Positions 37,731 to 48,190 of a stretch of DNA of 64,000 nucleotides are shown here, piece after piece. The position numbers and the translations under genes are program-made. The DNA comes from an uncultured Agathobaculum sp. (GTDB lineage: Bacteria; Bacillota; Clostridia; Oscillospirales; Butyricicoccaceae): assembly GCA_944384725.1 (NCBI GenBank), contig CALWUJ010000009.1, positions 1 through 64,000 of the forward strand, given 5' to 3'. How positions within the stretch are numbered: the first letter of the stretch is position 1; each line of letters begins with the position of its first letter. Under the pieces are notes generated by a model that saw only the letters and a list, made by a program, of their open reading frames with translations, was not told the DNA's origin and ran no database searches.

Positions 37731-38552
37731 ATGCAAAAGATCAAACTGATCGCGCTCGATCTGGACGGAACGGCGCTTACGCCGGAGAATACGGTGTCTG
37801 CGGCAACGATCGACGCCGTGCGTCGTGCGCGTGAGGCGGGCGTGCATGTCGTGATTTCGACCGGGCGCATCTGCGGCGAGGCGCGCGATTTTGCTGTCGA
37901 GATGCAGACGGACGATCTGATGGTGACGGCGGGCGGCGCGTCCATTTCGCGCGTGTCGACCGGACGGTGTACCATGCGCATGTCCATGCCGTGGGAGGAC
38001 GCGGTGCGCGCGGCCGCGGCGGTGGAGCGCATCGGCCTGACCGTTATGGTCTATGTAGGGGAAACGCTGCTCATCACGCCTTACGACGAAATGGAGTTCG
38101 GCAAATATAAATCCAACGAAGGCTATCTCGCGGTCAAGCAGGTCGTGCCTTCGATTGCGGAATATATTGCGGATGGGCATGTTTCGGTCGATAAGATTTT
38201 TGCCCGCAGCAAAGACCCGGTCACGCTGGATATGGTGCGCAATCAGATTCGTCAGATCCCGGGCGTGCGCGTGATGAGCTCGGCGGCGGATAATATCGAA
38301 GTGGTCACGCCTGCGGCGGATAAGGGCAATGCTCTGGGCATGCTGTGCCGCGAACTGGGCACCGACCTGTCGCACGCTGCCGCGATCGGGGACAGTGAAA
38401 ACGATCTGGAAATGCTGCGCGCGGTCGGGCTGCCGATCGCCATGGGCAACGCCAACGAAGCGGTCAAGGCGATCTGCAAACGGCAGACGCTGACCAACGC
38501 CGAGGACGGCGTGGCCGCCGCGATCGACCGCATTCTGGCAGAGAACGGATAA
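37731..38552 (+). CDS. Cof-type HAD family phosphatase
   Basis: 273 residues from ATG 37731. HAD motif I ALDLDGTAL (nucleophile Asp), motif II STGR, a type-IIB cap (about 85-190), motif III Lys and motif IV GDSENDLEML are present. These enzymes dephosphorylate sugar phosphates, FMN or pyridoxal phosphate; the substrate cannot be told from sequence. Single-gene transcription unit by context. Confidence 0.9.
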   Translation: MQKIKLIALDLDGTALTPENTVSAATIDAVRRAREAGVHVVISTGRICGEARDFAVEMQTDDLMVTAGGASISRVSTGRCTMRMSMPWEDAVRAAAAVERIGLTVMVYVGETLLITPYDEMEFGKYKSNEGYLAVKQVVPSIAEYIADGHVSVDKIFARSKDPVTLDMVRNQIRQIPGVRVMSSAADNIEVVTPAADKGNALGMLCRELGTDLSHAAAIGDSENDLEMLRAVGLPIAMGNANEAVKAICKRQTLTNAEDGVAAAIDRILAENG

Positions 38553-38608
38553 ACGGGCGAAACATGGCATTTTTGCGGAAAAAGGTGGTATCCTGCGCGC
38601 GGATATGC

Positions 38609-38614
38609 TATAAT
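38609..38614 (+). promoter_or_regulatory. extended -10 promoter of uppP
   Basis: TATAAT preceded by TGC (ATGCTATAAT), an extended -10; no good -35. uppP starts 45 bases downstream behind AAAAGGAGA. Confidence 0.6.
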
Positions 38615-38658
38615 AAATTCGTATGTAATATTTGCCCCATTAAAAGGAGACATATCTA

Positions 38659-39492
38659 ATGAGTTTATGGTTTGCGATTGTGCAAGGACTGGTGCAGGGC
38701 CTGACTGAGTTTCTGCCGGTGTCGTCATCCGGCCATCTGGTGCTGGTGCAGACGCTGTTCGGAGACGGTGTGGAGACCAACTATATGCTGTTCAACGTCC
38801 TGTTGCACTTCGGCACGCTGCTGAGCGTCATCGTTGCGTTCTGGAAGGACATCAAGGAGCTGTTTGTCGAGTTCTTCGGCTGGATTCATGACGGCTTCAA
38901 GATCAACGGCCATCCGTACCGCCGGTTCATCGTCATGCTGCTGCTGACCATCGTGCCGATGTTTGCGATCCTGCCGATCAAGAGCACGCTGGAAGGGGCG
39001 TTTTCCTCTCCGCTGCTGGTCGGTATGCTGCTGCTCGTGACGGCGGCCGTGCTGTTCCTGTCGGAAAAGGCGCCGAAAAAGCACAAGACCGAAGAAAATG
39101 CCACCTGGCTGGATGCGCTGATCGTCGGCATCGGCCAGTGCTTTGCCGTTCTGCCCGGCCTGTCCCGCTCTGGTACCACCATCTGCACCGGCCTGTTCCG
39201 CGGCTTTTCGCGTGATTTTGCCGTGCGTTTCGCTTTCATCATGTCCTTGCCGGTCATTCTGGGCGCGAATATTCTCGAGCTGGTCGATGCGTTCAAGGAC
39301 CCGGCGGCAGCTATGGGCGACGTATCCGTTGCCTGCTATCTGGTGGGCATTATTGCGGCGATGCTGTCCGGCCTTGCGGCCATCCGCATGGTGCGCTTTG
39401 TTTCCAAGCGCGGCAACTTCCGTCCGTTCGTGGTATACTGCACCCTGATCGGTACCATCACCATCGTGGTGAGCCTGATAAAAATGATATAA
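38659..39492 (+). CDS. uppP: undecaprenyl-diphosphatase (BacA type)
   Basis: 277 residues, about eight membrane helices. The catalytic motifs QGLTEFLPVSSSGHL (Glu-rich, residues 13-27) and PGLSRSGTTI (about 170) are intact. It recycles undecaprenyl pyrophosphate to the carrier lipid of peptidoglycan synthesis and confers bacitracin tolerance when abundant. Confidence 0.96.
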   Translation: MSLWFAIVQGLVQGLTEFLPVSSSGHLVLVQTLFGDGVETNYMLFNVLLHFGTLLSVIVAFWKDIKELFVEFFGWIHDGFKINGHPYRRFIVMLLLTIVPMFAILPIKSTLEGAFSSPLLVGMLLLVTAAVLFLSEKAPKKHKTEENATWLDALIVGIGQCFAVLPGLSRSGTTICTGLFRGFSRDFAVRFAFIMSLPVILGANILELVDAFKDPAAAMGDVSVACYLVGIIAAMLSGLAAIRMVRFVSKRGNFRPFVVYCTLIGTITIVVSLIKMI

Positions 39493-39645
39493 TGCCGCCT
39501 GCGGATATCCATGCCGCAGCGGTTGAGAAAAGTTCCGGATAACGGGACTTTTCTTCGTACTGAACCGAAAAACACCGGCTGTCTGCCGGTGCAAACCGCG
39601 CGCTGTGCCGCGCGGGAAAGCAAATAAAGCGAGGGGAAAAACACG
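39493..39645 (+). repeat. uppP-ftsK gap with three stem-loops
   Basis: Hairpins at 39527-39537 with 39543-39553, 39573-39579 with 39585-39591, and 39596-39602 with 39609-39615. The first (AAAAGTTCCG..CGGGACTTTT) resembles the arm pattern at 16826-16856 and may be the uppP terminator. No gene is seen. Confidence 0.55.
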
Positions 39646-42168
39646 TTGGCTGCAAAGAAAACCACAACCAAAAAAACTGCGTCGCGCGGGAAAGCCACCG
39701 CGCGGCGTGCGCCCGAGCCGGAGCCTGTCCTGTCCCGCGCCACATGGGGCGCTATCTGGGGCGTGCTCGGGCTTTTGTGCCTGCTGGCGATTTTGCCGAT
39801 CGACGGCGTGCTGCTGGAATGGCTGCACCGCGGCATCGGTGCCATGATCGGCAAGGGCGCATACCTGCTGCCGTTTGCGCTGCTGGCGCTGGCGGGACTG
39901 CTGTTTGCGCGGCAAAAAGGGCCGGTGCGGCTGCGCGGCGTGAGCATTGCGCTGCTGCCGTTGTTCTTCGGCGGCATTGTGCATGCATTTGCCTGTGCAA
40001 ACGAATATGATTTTTCGATGAAAACCCTATTCGCCCTGCTGACGACCGGCATGGAGGGGAAGTCCGGCGGTTTGCTGGCGGGCGGCCTGTATATCGTGCT
40101 GGAGTGGGCAGTGTCTTCGGCGGGGGCGCTGCTGGTGCTGCTGGTGCTGACGGTCACGGCGATTCTGGTTGCCTGCCGCATCACACCGCAGGCGCTGCTG
40201 GAGATGTTCCGTCCGCCGGAATACGAGTATGAGGACGAGGAAGAGCGCGAGCGTTACGAAGCGCCGCCCAAGCTGCCCAATGTGCATGAGGCGGTCAATG
40301 CGCATGTGCAAAAGCGTGAGGAGCGCCGCGCCGCACGCCGCAAAGCGGAGATCGATATCCCGATCGACACCGATCCGCCCGGCGAGGATAAGCCGGGGGC
40401 GGACCCAGATGCACCTGTGCGCCGCATGCACGGCAGCAAGCCGATGGCGCCGGACGAATATCTGCGCTCGCTGAAGGAACAAACCACGGGCGAGCAGGTA
40501 AGCATCCTCGATCTGGTGGAGAACCGCGAAGAGGAAGAAGCACCGGTCGAGCCGTCGCCCAAGCCGGAGAAGGCAGAAAAGCCGGAAAAGGCGGAGAAAA
40601 TCAGCGAGGACGAGCAGGCCGAACTGAGCGAACAGATGGACGAGAACCAGAAAGCGCCTATGCCGGTGTATGATTATCCTCCCATCGAGCTGCTCGCCAA
40701 GGGCAAGCATGCCTCGGTCGCGGGTGCGGAAGCCGAGCTGAAAGAAAATTCCGAGTGCCTGATCGACACGCTCGAATCGTTCAATATCGACGCACAGATC
40801 ATCGGCATCGTGCGCGGCCCGTCGGTCACGCGGTTTGAGTTGACCATCCCGCGCGGCATCAAGATCTCGCGTATCACCGCGCTGGCGGACGATATCGCGC
40901 TGTCGCTCGGCGCGGCAAACGTGCGTATCGCGCCCATTCCGGATAAAATTGCGGTCGGCATCGAGGTGCCGAACAAAACGGTCAACACCGTGTTTATCCG
41001 CGAGTGTATTTCGTCGCCCGCGTTCACCAACGCGCGCAGCCGCCTGTCCTTTGCCGTCGGCAAGGACATTACCGGTAAGCCGGTGATCGGGGACATTGCC
41101 AAAATGCCGCATATGCTGATTGCCGGTACCACCGGTTCTGGTAAATCGGTCTGCATCAACTCGATGCTGATTTCACTTTTGTACAAGTCCACGCCCGAAG
41201 AGGTGCGCCTGATTATGGTCGACCCCAAAATGGTCGAGCTGGGCAACTATAACGGCATCCCGCACCTGCTCATTCCGGTCGTGACTGACCCGAAAAAGGC
41301 GGCGGGTGCGCTCAACTGGGCGGTGGGCGAGATGGAGCGACGCTACAAGCTGTTTGCCGACCATCAGGTGCGTAACCTGGTCGGGTATAACGACCTGATG
41401 CGCGCCGAGCGTGCCAAGGCGGAAGCCGAGGAGAGCGCCGCGCCCGAACAGTATCAGGTGCTGCCGCAGATCGTCATTGTTATCGACGAGCTGGCTGACT
41501 TGATGATGGTCGCCGCCAAGGAGGTTGAAACCTCGATCTGCCGTATCGCGCAGAAAGCGCGTGCCGCAGGCATGCATCTGGTCGTTGCGACCCAGCGTCC
41601 TTCGGCGGATGTTATCACCGGTATCATGAAGGCGAACATCCCGTCCCGCATTGCGTTTGCGGTGGCAAGCCAGATCGAGTCACGCATCATTCTGGACACG
41701 ACCGGCGCGGAAAAGCTGATCGGCAAGGGCGATATGCTGTATGCACCGCTGGGCGAGGGCAAGCCGACCCGAGTGCAGGGCTGCTTTATTTCGTCTGATG
41801 AGATTGAATCGGTCATTGCGCATATCAAGCAGACAAGCACTGCCGAATATAATGAGGAGATCTTGGAGCATATCGAGCGTCAGGCCGAACAGGTGGACAG
41901 CAAGGGCGGCGGCTCGTCCGGTGACGCGAGCGGCGACGAGGACGAGATGATCGAGGAAGCGATCGACGTCATTATGGACTGCCGTCAGGCGTCCACGTCC
42001 ATGCTGCAGCGTCGGCTCAAGCTGGGCTATGCGCGCGCCGCACGCATCATCGACCAAATCGAGGAACGCGGCATCATCGGCCCGTCGGAAGGTTCCAAGC
42101 CGCGGCAGATTTTGATTACTCGGGACGAATGGCAGGAAATGAAGCTGCGGCGGCACGATATCCCATAA
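39646..42168 (+). CDS. ftsK: DNA translocase FtsK/SpoIIIE
   Basis: 840 residues from TTG 39646 (GCGAGGGG upstream). A Lys/Thr-rich N-terminus ([19 protein letters not shown]), four membrane helices (about 35-185), an acidic Glu/Pro/Lys linker (190-340), the RecA-like motor with [14 protein letters not shown] and [12 protein letters not shown], and a C-terminal winged-helix gamma domain (about 770-840; [16 protein letters not shown]) that reads KOPS/SRS DNA. It pumps chromosome ends across the septum, including during sporulation. Confidence 0.96.
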   Translation: MAAKKTTTKKTASRGKATARRAPEPEPVLSRATWGAIWGVLGLLCLLAILPIDGVLLEWLHRGIGAMIGKGAYLLPFALLALAGLLFARQKGPVRLRGVSIALLPLFFGGIVHAFACANEYDFSMKTLFALLTTGMEGKSGGLLAGGLYIVLEWAVSSAGALLVLLVLTVTAILVACRITPQALLEMFRPPEYEYEDEEERERYEAPPKLPNVHEAVNAHVQKREERRAARRKAEIDIPIDTDPPGEDKPGADPDAPVRRMHGSKPMAPDEYLRSLKEQTTGEQVSILDLVENREEEEAPVEPSPKPEKAEKPEKAEKISEDEQAELSEQMDENQKAPMPVYDYPPIELLAKGKHASVAGAEAELKENSECLIDTLESFNIDAQIIGIVRGPSVTRFELTIPRGIKISRITALADDIALSLGAANVRIAPIPDKIAVGIEVPNKTVNTVFIRECISSPAFTNARSRLSFAVGKDITGKPVIGDIAKMPHMLIAGTTGSGKSVCINSMLISLLYKSTPEEVRLIMVDPKMVELGNYNGIPHLLIPVVTDPKKAAGALNWAVGEMERRYKLFADHQVRNLVGYNDLMRAERAKAEAEESAAPEQYQVLPQIVIVIDELADLMMVAAKEVETSICRIAQKARAAGMHLVVATQRPSADVITGIMKANIPSRIAFAVASQIESRIILDTTGAEKLIGKGDMLYAPLGEGKPTRVQGCFISSDEIESVIAHIKQTSTAEYNEEILEHIERQAEQVDSKGGGSSGDASGDEDEMIEEAIDVIMDCRQASTSMLQRRLKLGYARAARIIDQIEERGIIGPSEGSKPRQILITRDEWQEMKLRRHDIP

Positions 42169-42188
42169 CCATGTAAGGAGGAATCCCT

Positions 42189-42698
42189 ATGTCTTTTACG
42201 AAAATCAACATTGCGGAACAGTCTTTTAACCCGTTTGACCTGATCAGCAAGCAGTGGATGCTGATTTCTGCCGGTACGGAGGAGAAGTGGAACACCATGA
42301 CCGCCAGCTGGGGCGGTGTGGGCGTGATCTGGGGCAAGCCGTCGGCAACCTGCTATATCCGCCACAGCCGCTATACCAAGGAGTTTGTTGATAACTCTGA
42401 GTATTATACGCTCTCTTTTTTACAGGATGGTCACCGCGACGCACTCAATCTGCTGGGCACCAAGTCCGGCCGCGATATCGACAAGATGCATGACAGCGGC
42501 CTGACGCCGGTCATGGTAGAGGGTCAGCCGGCTTTTGCAGAGGCGGAGCTGGTATTGGTTTGCCGCAAGCGCTGCAAGAGCGACATCGCGCCTGAGGATA
42601 TCCTCCAGCAGGAGACGCTCGATAAGTGGTACAGCGATCAGGATTACCATACCATGTATATCGGGGAAATTGTTGCGGCGTATCGAGCGGAAAAATAA
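42189..42698 (+). CDS. flavin reductase family protein
   Basis: 169 residues with the split-barrel FMN-binding pattern: TEEKWNTMTASWGGVGVIWGKP and IRHSRYTKEFVDNSEYYTLSFL. Members reduce or bind FMN using NAD(P)H; the partner is unknown. TAAGGAGGAAT precedes the ATG, 20 bases after ftsK. Confidence 0.85.
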   Translation: MSFTKINIAEQSFNPFDLISKQWMLISAGTEEKWNTMTASWGGVGVIWGKPSATCYIRHSRYTKEFVDNSEYYTLSFLQDGHRDALNLLGTKSGRDIDKMHDSGLTPVMVEGQPAFAEAELVLVCRKRCKSDIAPEDILQQETLDKWYSDQDYHTMYIGEIVAAYRAEK

Positions 42699-42812
42699 AA
42701 AACGTCACAGATTGTTCACCAAACCGACAGGCCTTCGGGGGTATACTGGAAGAAAGCAGCTGTGGTTTGTGCCCAGCCGCCGGGATTCAGCCCGAAATCG
42801 GAGGGAATAGCA

Positions 42813-44456
42813 GTGAAGAAAAGAATATACAGCCTGCTGCTGGCAGTCACGCTCTTGTTGGGGATGCTGCCGAGCGCATTTGCAGGCTATGAAAATTTTA
42901 GCGCGGAGACGACGTATACGCCGGGGCAGTTCACCGATGTGTCGGAGGATGCGTGGTTTGCAGATAACGTGCGCGCGGCCTATGAATACGGTCTCATCAA
43001 CGGCCAGTCGGCCACCCGCTTTGCGCCGGACAGCTCGCTGACCGTGGCCGAGGCGATCAAGCTGGCAGCCTGCCTGCACAGTATTTACCACACCGGCAGC
43101 GCGGAATTTGCGACCTCGTCGCCGTGGTACCAGACTTATGTAGACTATGCGCTGCAAAACGGCATCCTGCGCGCTGCACGTTCGGACTATACGCAGCCCG
43201 CGTCGCGTGCGGTGTTTGCCTCTGTGCTGGCGGCATCGCTGCCGTCTGAGGCGCTGACCGCCATCAATACCATTGAGGACGGCGCGATTCCGGATGTATC
43301 CATGTCCGCTTCCTATGCGGATGCGGTTTATCTGCTGTATCGTGCCGGCGTGCTGACCGGTTCGGACAGCGCGGGGCGGTTCATGCCGTCGGGCACGATC
43401 AAGCGCAGCGAGGCTGCCGCCATCGTCACCCGTATGGCAGACCCGAACCTGCGGCGTACGGTTTCGATTGCAGCATCGGCTGAACTGACGGCAAGCGAAA
43501 TTTACGAACGGTGCATGCCTGCGGTGTTCAAGCTGTATTCGTATGATATGCGCGGCAATGTGCTCAGTATGGGCAGCGGCGTGCTGCTCAGTGCGAACGG
43601 AGACGCGGTCACCTGCGGACATGTTGCCAACGGGGTGCAGCGTTTGGTCGCGGAAATGCAGGACGGCACCAAGCGGGAGGTCACCATTTACGATATTGAC
43701 ACAACGGCGGATATCTCGCATATCCGCGTGGTGGGCAGCGGTTTGCCGTATCTGGAAACCTCGAACGAGGTACAGACAGGGGATACCGTGTATGCGCTGG
43801 GTTATCCCGGCGGCGGCAGCGCGAAGGTGACCACCGGCGTGGTGACCGACACGCAGAATCAGGATTATCTGACAACGCTGATTGAATCGACCGCGTCGGT
43901 CATCAGCGGCAATTCGGGCGGCGCGCTGGTGGATGCGCAGGGCCGTCTGGTCGGCGTGACGGTCAGCAGCCGCGACAGCGGCAGCCCCTCGTATTCGGTT
44001 CCGATCTCGGTTCTGGAAACGCTGGAGGGCAGTACGGCGGTCAGCCCGGCGGTTTATACCAGCACGCATCGGCCGGATGCCTCGAATTGCTATGAGAAGC
44101 TGTATCCGGTGCCGGATTTCGGTGCGGTCGCCGGTGTGCCGCTGCTGGGCAGCATCAAGGATCGCGGCACAACGTATTTCTACTATCGCCTGTCCGACCT
44201 GAGCGGGGACGGCACGCGGCAGTTGCTGCAATACTATGCCGCACTCAACAAAAATACTTTCTATCAGTTCTCGGATGGTGTGTTTACCTCCTCGGCGGGG
44301 TATTTGCTGTCGGTCAAAATGGTAGAAACCACATATCGCGGTGAAGAGGCGCTGGGCATTTGCGTGTCCGGTATCTCCTCGCAGCCAATCGGCGGTCTTG
44401 TACAGGCCGCCGATCTTTTTTCTGCAAGGATTTGTGCATATTGCTGCGCCGCATGA
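42813..44456 (+). CDS. secreted serine protease with SLH domains
   Basis: 547 residues from GTG 42813 (CGGAGGGAAT upstream). Signal peptide (1-26, ...GMLPSAFAG), then SLH repeats (about 35-215: FTDVSEDAWFADNVRAAYEYG, AAIVTRMADP), then a trypsin/HtrA-like domain: His in DAVTCGHVA, Asp in TTADISHIRV and Ser in GNSGGALVD. The SLH part anchors it to the cell-wall polymer. An intrinsic terminator lies inside the 3' coding part (44388-44421), before the stop. Confidence 0.88.
   Translation: MKKRIYSLLLAVTLLLGMLPSAFAGYENFSAETTYTPGQFTDVSEDAWFADNVRAAYEYGLINGQSATRFAPDSSLTVAEAIKLAACLHSIYHTGSAEFATSSPWYQTYVDYALQNGILRAARSDYTQPASRAVFASVLAASLPSEALTAINTIEDGAIPDVSMSASYADAVYLLYRAGVLTGSDSAGRFMPSGTIKRSEAAAIVTRMADPNLRRTVSIAASAELTASEIYERCMPAVFKLYSYDMRGNVLSMGSGVLLSANGDAVTCGHVANGVQRLVAEMQDGTKREVTIYDIDTTADISHIRVVGSGLPYLETSNEVQTGDTVYALGYPGGGSAKVTTGVVTDTQNQDYLTTLIESTASVISGNSGGALVDAQGRLVGVTVSSRDSGSPSYSVPISVLETLEGSTAVSPAVYTSTHRPDASNCYEKLYPVPDFGAVAGVPLLGSIKDRGTTYFYYRLSDLSGDGTRQLLQYYAALNKNTFYQFSDGVFTSSAGYLLSVKMVETTYRGEEALGICVSGISSQPIGGLVQAADLFSARICAYCCAA
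44388..44421 (+). terminator. intrinsic terminator inside the protease reading frame
   Basis: Ten-base-pair stem with one G-T pair (44388-44397 with 44405-44414) followed by seven T. The reading frame crosses it and stops at 44456, 35 bases past the T-tract. Confidence 0.8.
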
Positions 44457-44745
44457 ATGTATTCTGGCATTTCGTTCGATTTCACAAAAAGTGTGCAAAA
44501 AGTACGGTATATGATAAAAAACTTAATTTTTTTGTTGAATAATGCGAAAGAAACGATAAAATATACAAGTAACATTGCGTGGATTTTGCGGAAATGGCAA
44601 TAGAATCCATCATTTTGCACAAGAAGTAAATGGCAAATAGGTGAATTTCCACAATGGAACACGATGCATCCTGCATGCTATAATATTCTTGCGTGATTGA
44701 AGTGTGTTTAAGAGAGCACCAAACGAAATGGAGGAAAAGACCCAA
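44457..44745 (+). promoter_or_regulatory. ppdK upstream region and promoter
   Basis: AT-rich gap without a gene. An extended -10 (TGCTATAAT; TATAAT 44679-44684) lies just after a short inverted repeat (GATGCATCCTGCATGC, about 44663-44678) that could be an operator. A second weaker pair (TTGTTG about 44534, TAAAAT about 44559) is possible. Confidence 0.5.
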
Positions 44746-47379
44746 ATGAAGAAGTACGTTTACATGTTCCCGGAAGGCAACGGAAAAATGCGTGAGCTGC
44801 TTGGCGGCAAGGGCGCGAATCTGGCCGAAATGACCGGACTCGGCATGCCCGTACCGCAGGGCTTTACCATCACCACCGAGGCCTGCACCCGGTATTATGA
44901 GGACGGCAAGACGATCTATCCGGATATTCAGGATCAGATCCTTGAGTACCTCGATAAATTGGAAAAGGTCACCGGAAAGACGCTGGGCGATCCGGAGAAG
45001 CCCCTTCTGGTTTCGGTTCGTTCGGGCGCGCGCGCTTCCATGCCCGGCATGATGGATACCATCCTGAATCTCGGCATGAACGATGAGATCTGCGACGCAG
45101 TCGCAACACTGACCAATAACCCGCGCTTTGCGCGTGACTCTTACCGCCGCTTCATTCAGATGTTCTCGGACGTCGTTATGGAGCTGCCCAAGTCCACCTT
45201 CGAGACCTTCATCGACCAGGTCAAGGAGAAGAAGGGCGTCAAGATGGACAACGAGCTGGACGCAGACGATATGAGCGAACTGATCGTCCTGTTCAAGGAT
45301 CACTATAAGAAGTCCCTCGGTGAGGACTTCCCGCAGGACCCCAAGAAGCAGTTGATGGAAGCGGTTCGCGCGGTATTCCGTTCGTGGGACAACCCGCGTG
45401 CGAACACCTACCGCCGCATGAACGATATCCCGCACTCGTGGGGCACCGCAGTTAACGTGCAGTCCATGGTATTCGGCAATATGGGCGAAACCTCCGGCAC
45501 GGGCGTTGCGTTCACCCGCAACCCGGCAACCGGCGAAAAGAAGCTGTACGGCGAATTCCTGATGAACGCACAGGGCGAGGACGTTGTGGCCGGTATCCGT
45601 ACCCCGCAGCCGATCTCCGCACTCGCGGACACCATGCCCGAAGTGTATCAGCAGTTTGTGGATATTTCCTCCCGTTTGGAGCAGCACTACGGCGATATGC
45701 AGGATATGGAGTTCACCATTGAAAACGGCAAGCTCTATATGCTCCAGACCCGTAACGGCAAGCGCACCGCGCAGGCTGCTTTGAAGGTTGCGGTTGACCT
45801 CGTGGACGAGGGCGTCTGTACCAAGGAGCAGGCCATCATGAAGGTTGAACCCAAGCAGCTCGACGCGCTGCTGCACCCGACCTTTGTTCCGGCGGCTCTG
45901 GAAGCAGCTACTCCGATCACCACCGGCCTGCCGGCGTCTCCCGGCGCAGCTTGCGGCGCGGTTTACTTCACCGCGGAAGAAGCCGCAGCGGCTCACAAGA
46001 CCGGCGCGAAGGTCGTTCTGGTTCGTCAGGAGACCTCGCCGGAGGATATCGACGGCATGGCAGTTTCCGAAGGCATCATGACCGCCCGCGGCGGTATGAC
46101 CTCGCACGCGGCGGTTGTTGCGCGCGGCATGGGCACCTGCTGCGTCGCCGGCGTCAACGGCATCAAGGTTTCCGAAGAGGATAAGACCCTGACCTTTGCT
46201 GACGGCACCGTGGTCAAGGAAGGCGAGTTCATTTCGCTTGACGGCTCGACCGGTAACGTTTACCTTGGCAAGATCGAAACGCAGGACGCAGAGCTGACCG
46301 GTGATTTCGGCCGCTTCATGGGCTGGGCGGACGAGATCCGCACGCTCAAGGTGCGCACCAACGGCGATACCCCGCGCGATGCAACGCAGGCGCGCAAGTT
46401 CGGCGCGGAAGGCATCGGCCTGTGCCGTACTGAGCATATGTTCTTTGAGCCTGAGCGCATCAAGGCAGTGCGCGAGATGATTATTTCCGACACGGTAGAG
46501 CAGCGCAAGGCGGCGCTGGCTAAGATCCTGCCGATGCAGCGCGGCGACTTCGAAGCGATTTACCGGGCGATGGGCGGCCTGCCGGTCACCATCCGTCTGC
46601 TCGATCCTCCGCTGCATGAGTTCCTGCCGCAGGAGGATGAGGATATTCAGGAGCTGGCAAACGAGATGGGCGTTTCCTTTGAAAAGCTCAAGGGCAAGGT
46701 TGCCGATCTGCACGAGTTTAACCCGATGCTCGGCACCCGTGGCTGCCGTCTGGACGTGCTGTATCCGGAAATTGCTGAGATGCAGACCGAAGCAATCATT
46801 TCCGCTGCGATCAACGTCTGGAAGGAAGACGGCCTGAAGATCACGCCGGAGATCATGGTTCCGCTGGTATCCGAGATCAACGAGCTGCGCTTTGTCAAGA
46901 AGGTTATCAAGGCTAAGGCTGACGAGCTGATTGAAGCATCGGGCCTGAAGATGAAGTATATGATCGGTACGATGATCGAGACCCCGCGTGCGGCCGTTAC
47001 CGCAAACGAGATCGCGCAGGAAGCGGAGTTCTTCTCCTTCGGTACCAACGACCTGACCCAGATGACCTACGGCTTCTCGCGTGACGACGTGGGCCGCATT
47101 CTGGAGACCTACTTCCAGAAGAAGATCCTCGAGTCCGACCCGTTTGCCCGCCTCGACCAGAACGGCGTTGGCAAGCTGATCCGCTACGCAGTAGCGGAAG
47201 GCCGCCGCACCCGTCCGGAAATCAAGCTGGGCATCTGCGGTGAGCACGGCGGCGACCTGTCCTCCGTCGAGTTCTGCCACAATGTCGGCCTGAACTATGT
47301 TTCCTGCTCGCCCTTCCGTGTGCCGATTGCCCGCCTCGCAGCGGCGCAGGCTCGCGTAAAGGAGCTTGGCAAGGCATAA
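44746..47379 (+). CDS. ppdK: pyruvate, phosphate dikinase
   Basis: 877 residues from ATG 44746 (GGAGGAAAAG upstream). Nucleotide domain (1-340) with LLGGKGANLAEM and SVRSGARASMPGMMDT, phosphohistidine domain with the catalytic His in GGMTSHAAVVARGMG (about 455), and the PEP/pyruvate barrel with GLCRTEHMF and FGTNDLTQMTYG. It interconverts pyruvate, ATP and Pi with PEP, AMP and PPi, and so can stand in for pyruvate kinase in anaerobes. Confidence 0.98.
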   Translation: MKKYVYMFPEGNGKMRELLGGKGANLAEMTGLGMPVPQGFTITTEACTRYYEDGKTIYPDIQDQILEYLDKLEKVTGKTLGDPEKPLLVSVRSGARASMPGMMDTILNLGMNDEICDAVATLTNNPRFARDSYRRFIQMFSDVVMELPKSTFETFIDQVKEKKGVKMDNELDADDMSELIVLFKDHYKKSLGEDFPQDPKKQLMEAVRAVFRSWDNPRANTYRRMNDIPHSWGTAVNVQSMVFGNMGETSGTGVAFTRNPATGEKKLYGEFLMNAQGEDVVAGIRTPQPISALADTMPEVYQQFVDISSRLEQHYGDMQDMEFTIENGKLYMLQTRNGKRTAQAALKVAVDLVDEGVCTKEQAIMKVEPKQLDALLHPTFVPAALEAATPITTGLPASPGAACGAVYFTAEEAAAAHKTGAKVVLVRQETSPEDIDGMAVSEGIMTARGGMTSHAAVVARGMGTCCVAGVNGIKVSEEDKTLTFADGTVVKEGEFISLDGSTGNVYLGKIETQDAELTGDFGRFMGWADEIRTLKVRTNGDTPRDATQARKFGAEGIGLCRTEHMFFEPERIKAVREMIISDTVEQRKAALAKILPMQRGDFEAIYRAMGGLPVTIRLLDPPLHEFLPQEDEDIQELANEMGVSFEKLKGKVADLHEFNPMLGTRGCRLDVLYPEIAEMQTEAIISAAINVWKEDGLKITPEIMVPLVSEINELRFVKKVIKAKADELIEASGLKMKYMIGTMIETPRAAVTANEIAQEAEFFSFGTNDLTQMTYGFSRDDVGRILETYFQKKILESDPFARLDQNGVGKLIRYAVAEGRRTRPEIKLGICGEHGGDLSSVEFCHNVGLNYVSCSPFRVPIARLAAAQARVKELGKA

Positions 47380-47414
47380 TTGTCGGATGCGCGATATAAA
47401 AATAACAAACAAAA

Positions 47415-47463
47415 TGTCCTGCCCCATTCTGCGCAAGCAGAGCGGGGCAGGGCATACTTTTTT
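47415..47463 (+). terminator. intrinsic terminator after ppdK
   Basis: Long stem (47415-47425 with 47444-47454, plus an inner TCTGC/GCAGA stem) followed by CTTTTTT. Confidence 0.9.
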
Positions 47464-47517
47464 GTCGATTGGATGGATTTAGACAGGTTACTCATCATCC
47501 GTTCGACGGATTGGGTG

Positions 47518-47547
47518 TTGACAGACGGGTTTTGCAACTCGTATAAT
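47518..47547 (+). promoter_or_regulatory. promoter of the TlpA-ferredoxin operon
   Basis: TTGACA (47518-47523), 18-base spacer, TATAAT (47542-47547): a near-consensus sigma-A promoter, the best in the window. Confidence 0.85.
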
Positions 47548-47578
47548 AAGACACATCAAAAATTACGGAGGGCATTTT

Positions 47579-48190
47579 ATGAAACGAATTCCGCTGGCCC
47601 TGCTGGGTATTTCGCTGGCAGGCCTGCTGGCGCTGGGCGGCTGTTCCTCTGCTGAACAAAAGACGTTCACCGTCACGGATGAACAGGAGACGACCGACTC
47701 GCAGAGCGATGCCGGACAAACCACCGAGCAAGCCGGTGTGCTGAGCAGTTTTTCCACCACCGATCTGGACGGCAACACCGTCGATCAGTCGGTTCTGGCG
47801 GACTATGATTTGACCATGGTCAACGTGTGGGCTACGTTTTGCCGTCCCTGCATCAAGGAAATGCCTGATCTGGGCGAACTTGCGCAGGAATATGCCGATC
47901 AAAACGTGCAGATCGTCGGTCTGGTATCCGATGTGCTGAATACGGACGGCACGATCAGCGAGGAGCAGGTGCAGACCGCCCGCGATATCGTGGAGCAAAC
48001 CGGCGCAAACTATCTGCATTTGCTGCCGTCGCAAGATCTGTTCGGCGTTTTGGGGCAGATTTCCGCCGTGCCGACCACGTTTTTTGTCGACAGCGAAGGA
48101 AAACAGGTCGGTTATGCTGTTATCAGTGCGCAGAGTAAGGACAAATGGGTAGAGACCATTGATGCCGCGCTGGCCGAGGTGCAGGCATGA
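47579..48190 (+). CDS. TlpA-like thiol-disulfide lipoprotein
   Basis: 203 residues. Lipoprotein signal with lipobox LALGGCSS (Cys about 22), a Ser/Thr/Gln linker, then a thioredoxin fold with the active site VWATFCRPCIKE (CxxC about residues 88-91) and cis-Pro region AVPTTFFVDSEGK. It acts on the outer face of the membrane. The redox partner is probably the membrane ferredoxin gene two positions down. Confidence 0.9.
   Translation: MKRIPLALLGISLAGLLALGGCSSAEQKTFTVTDEQETTDSQSDAGQTTEQAGVLSSFSTTDLDGNTVDQSVLADYDLTMVNVWATFCRPCIKEMPDLGELAQEYADQNVQIVGLVSDVLNTDGTISEEQVQTARDIVEQTGANYLHLLPSQDLFGVLGQISAVPTTFFVDSEGKQVGYAVISAQSKDKWVETIDAALAEVQA

Noticed and set aside
44482..47436. A 984-codon minus-strand open frame opposite ppdK
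   Set aside because: Same codon-bias shadow. The plus-strand PpdK is complete with all motifs.
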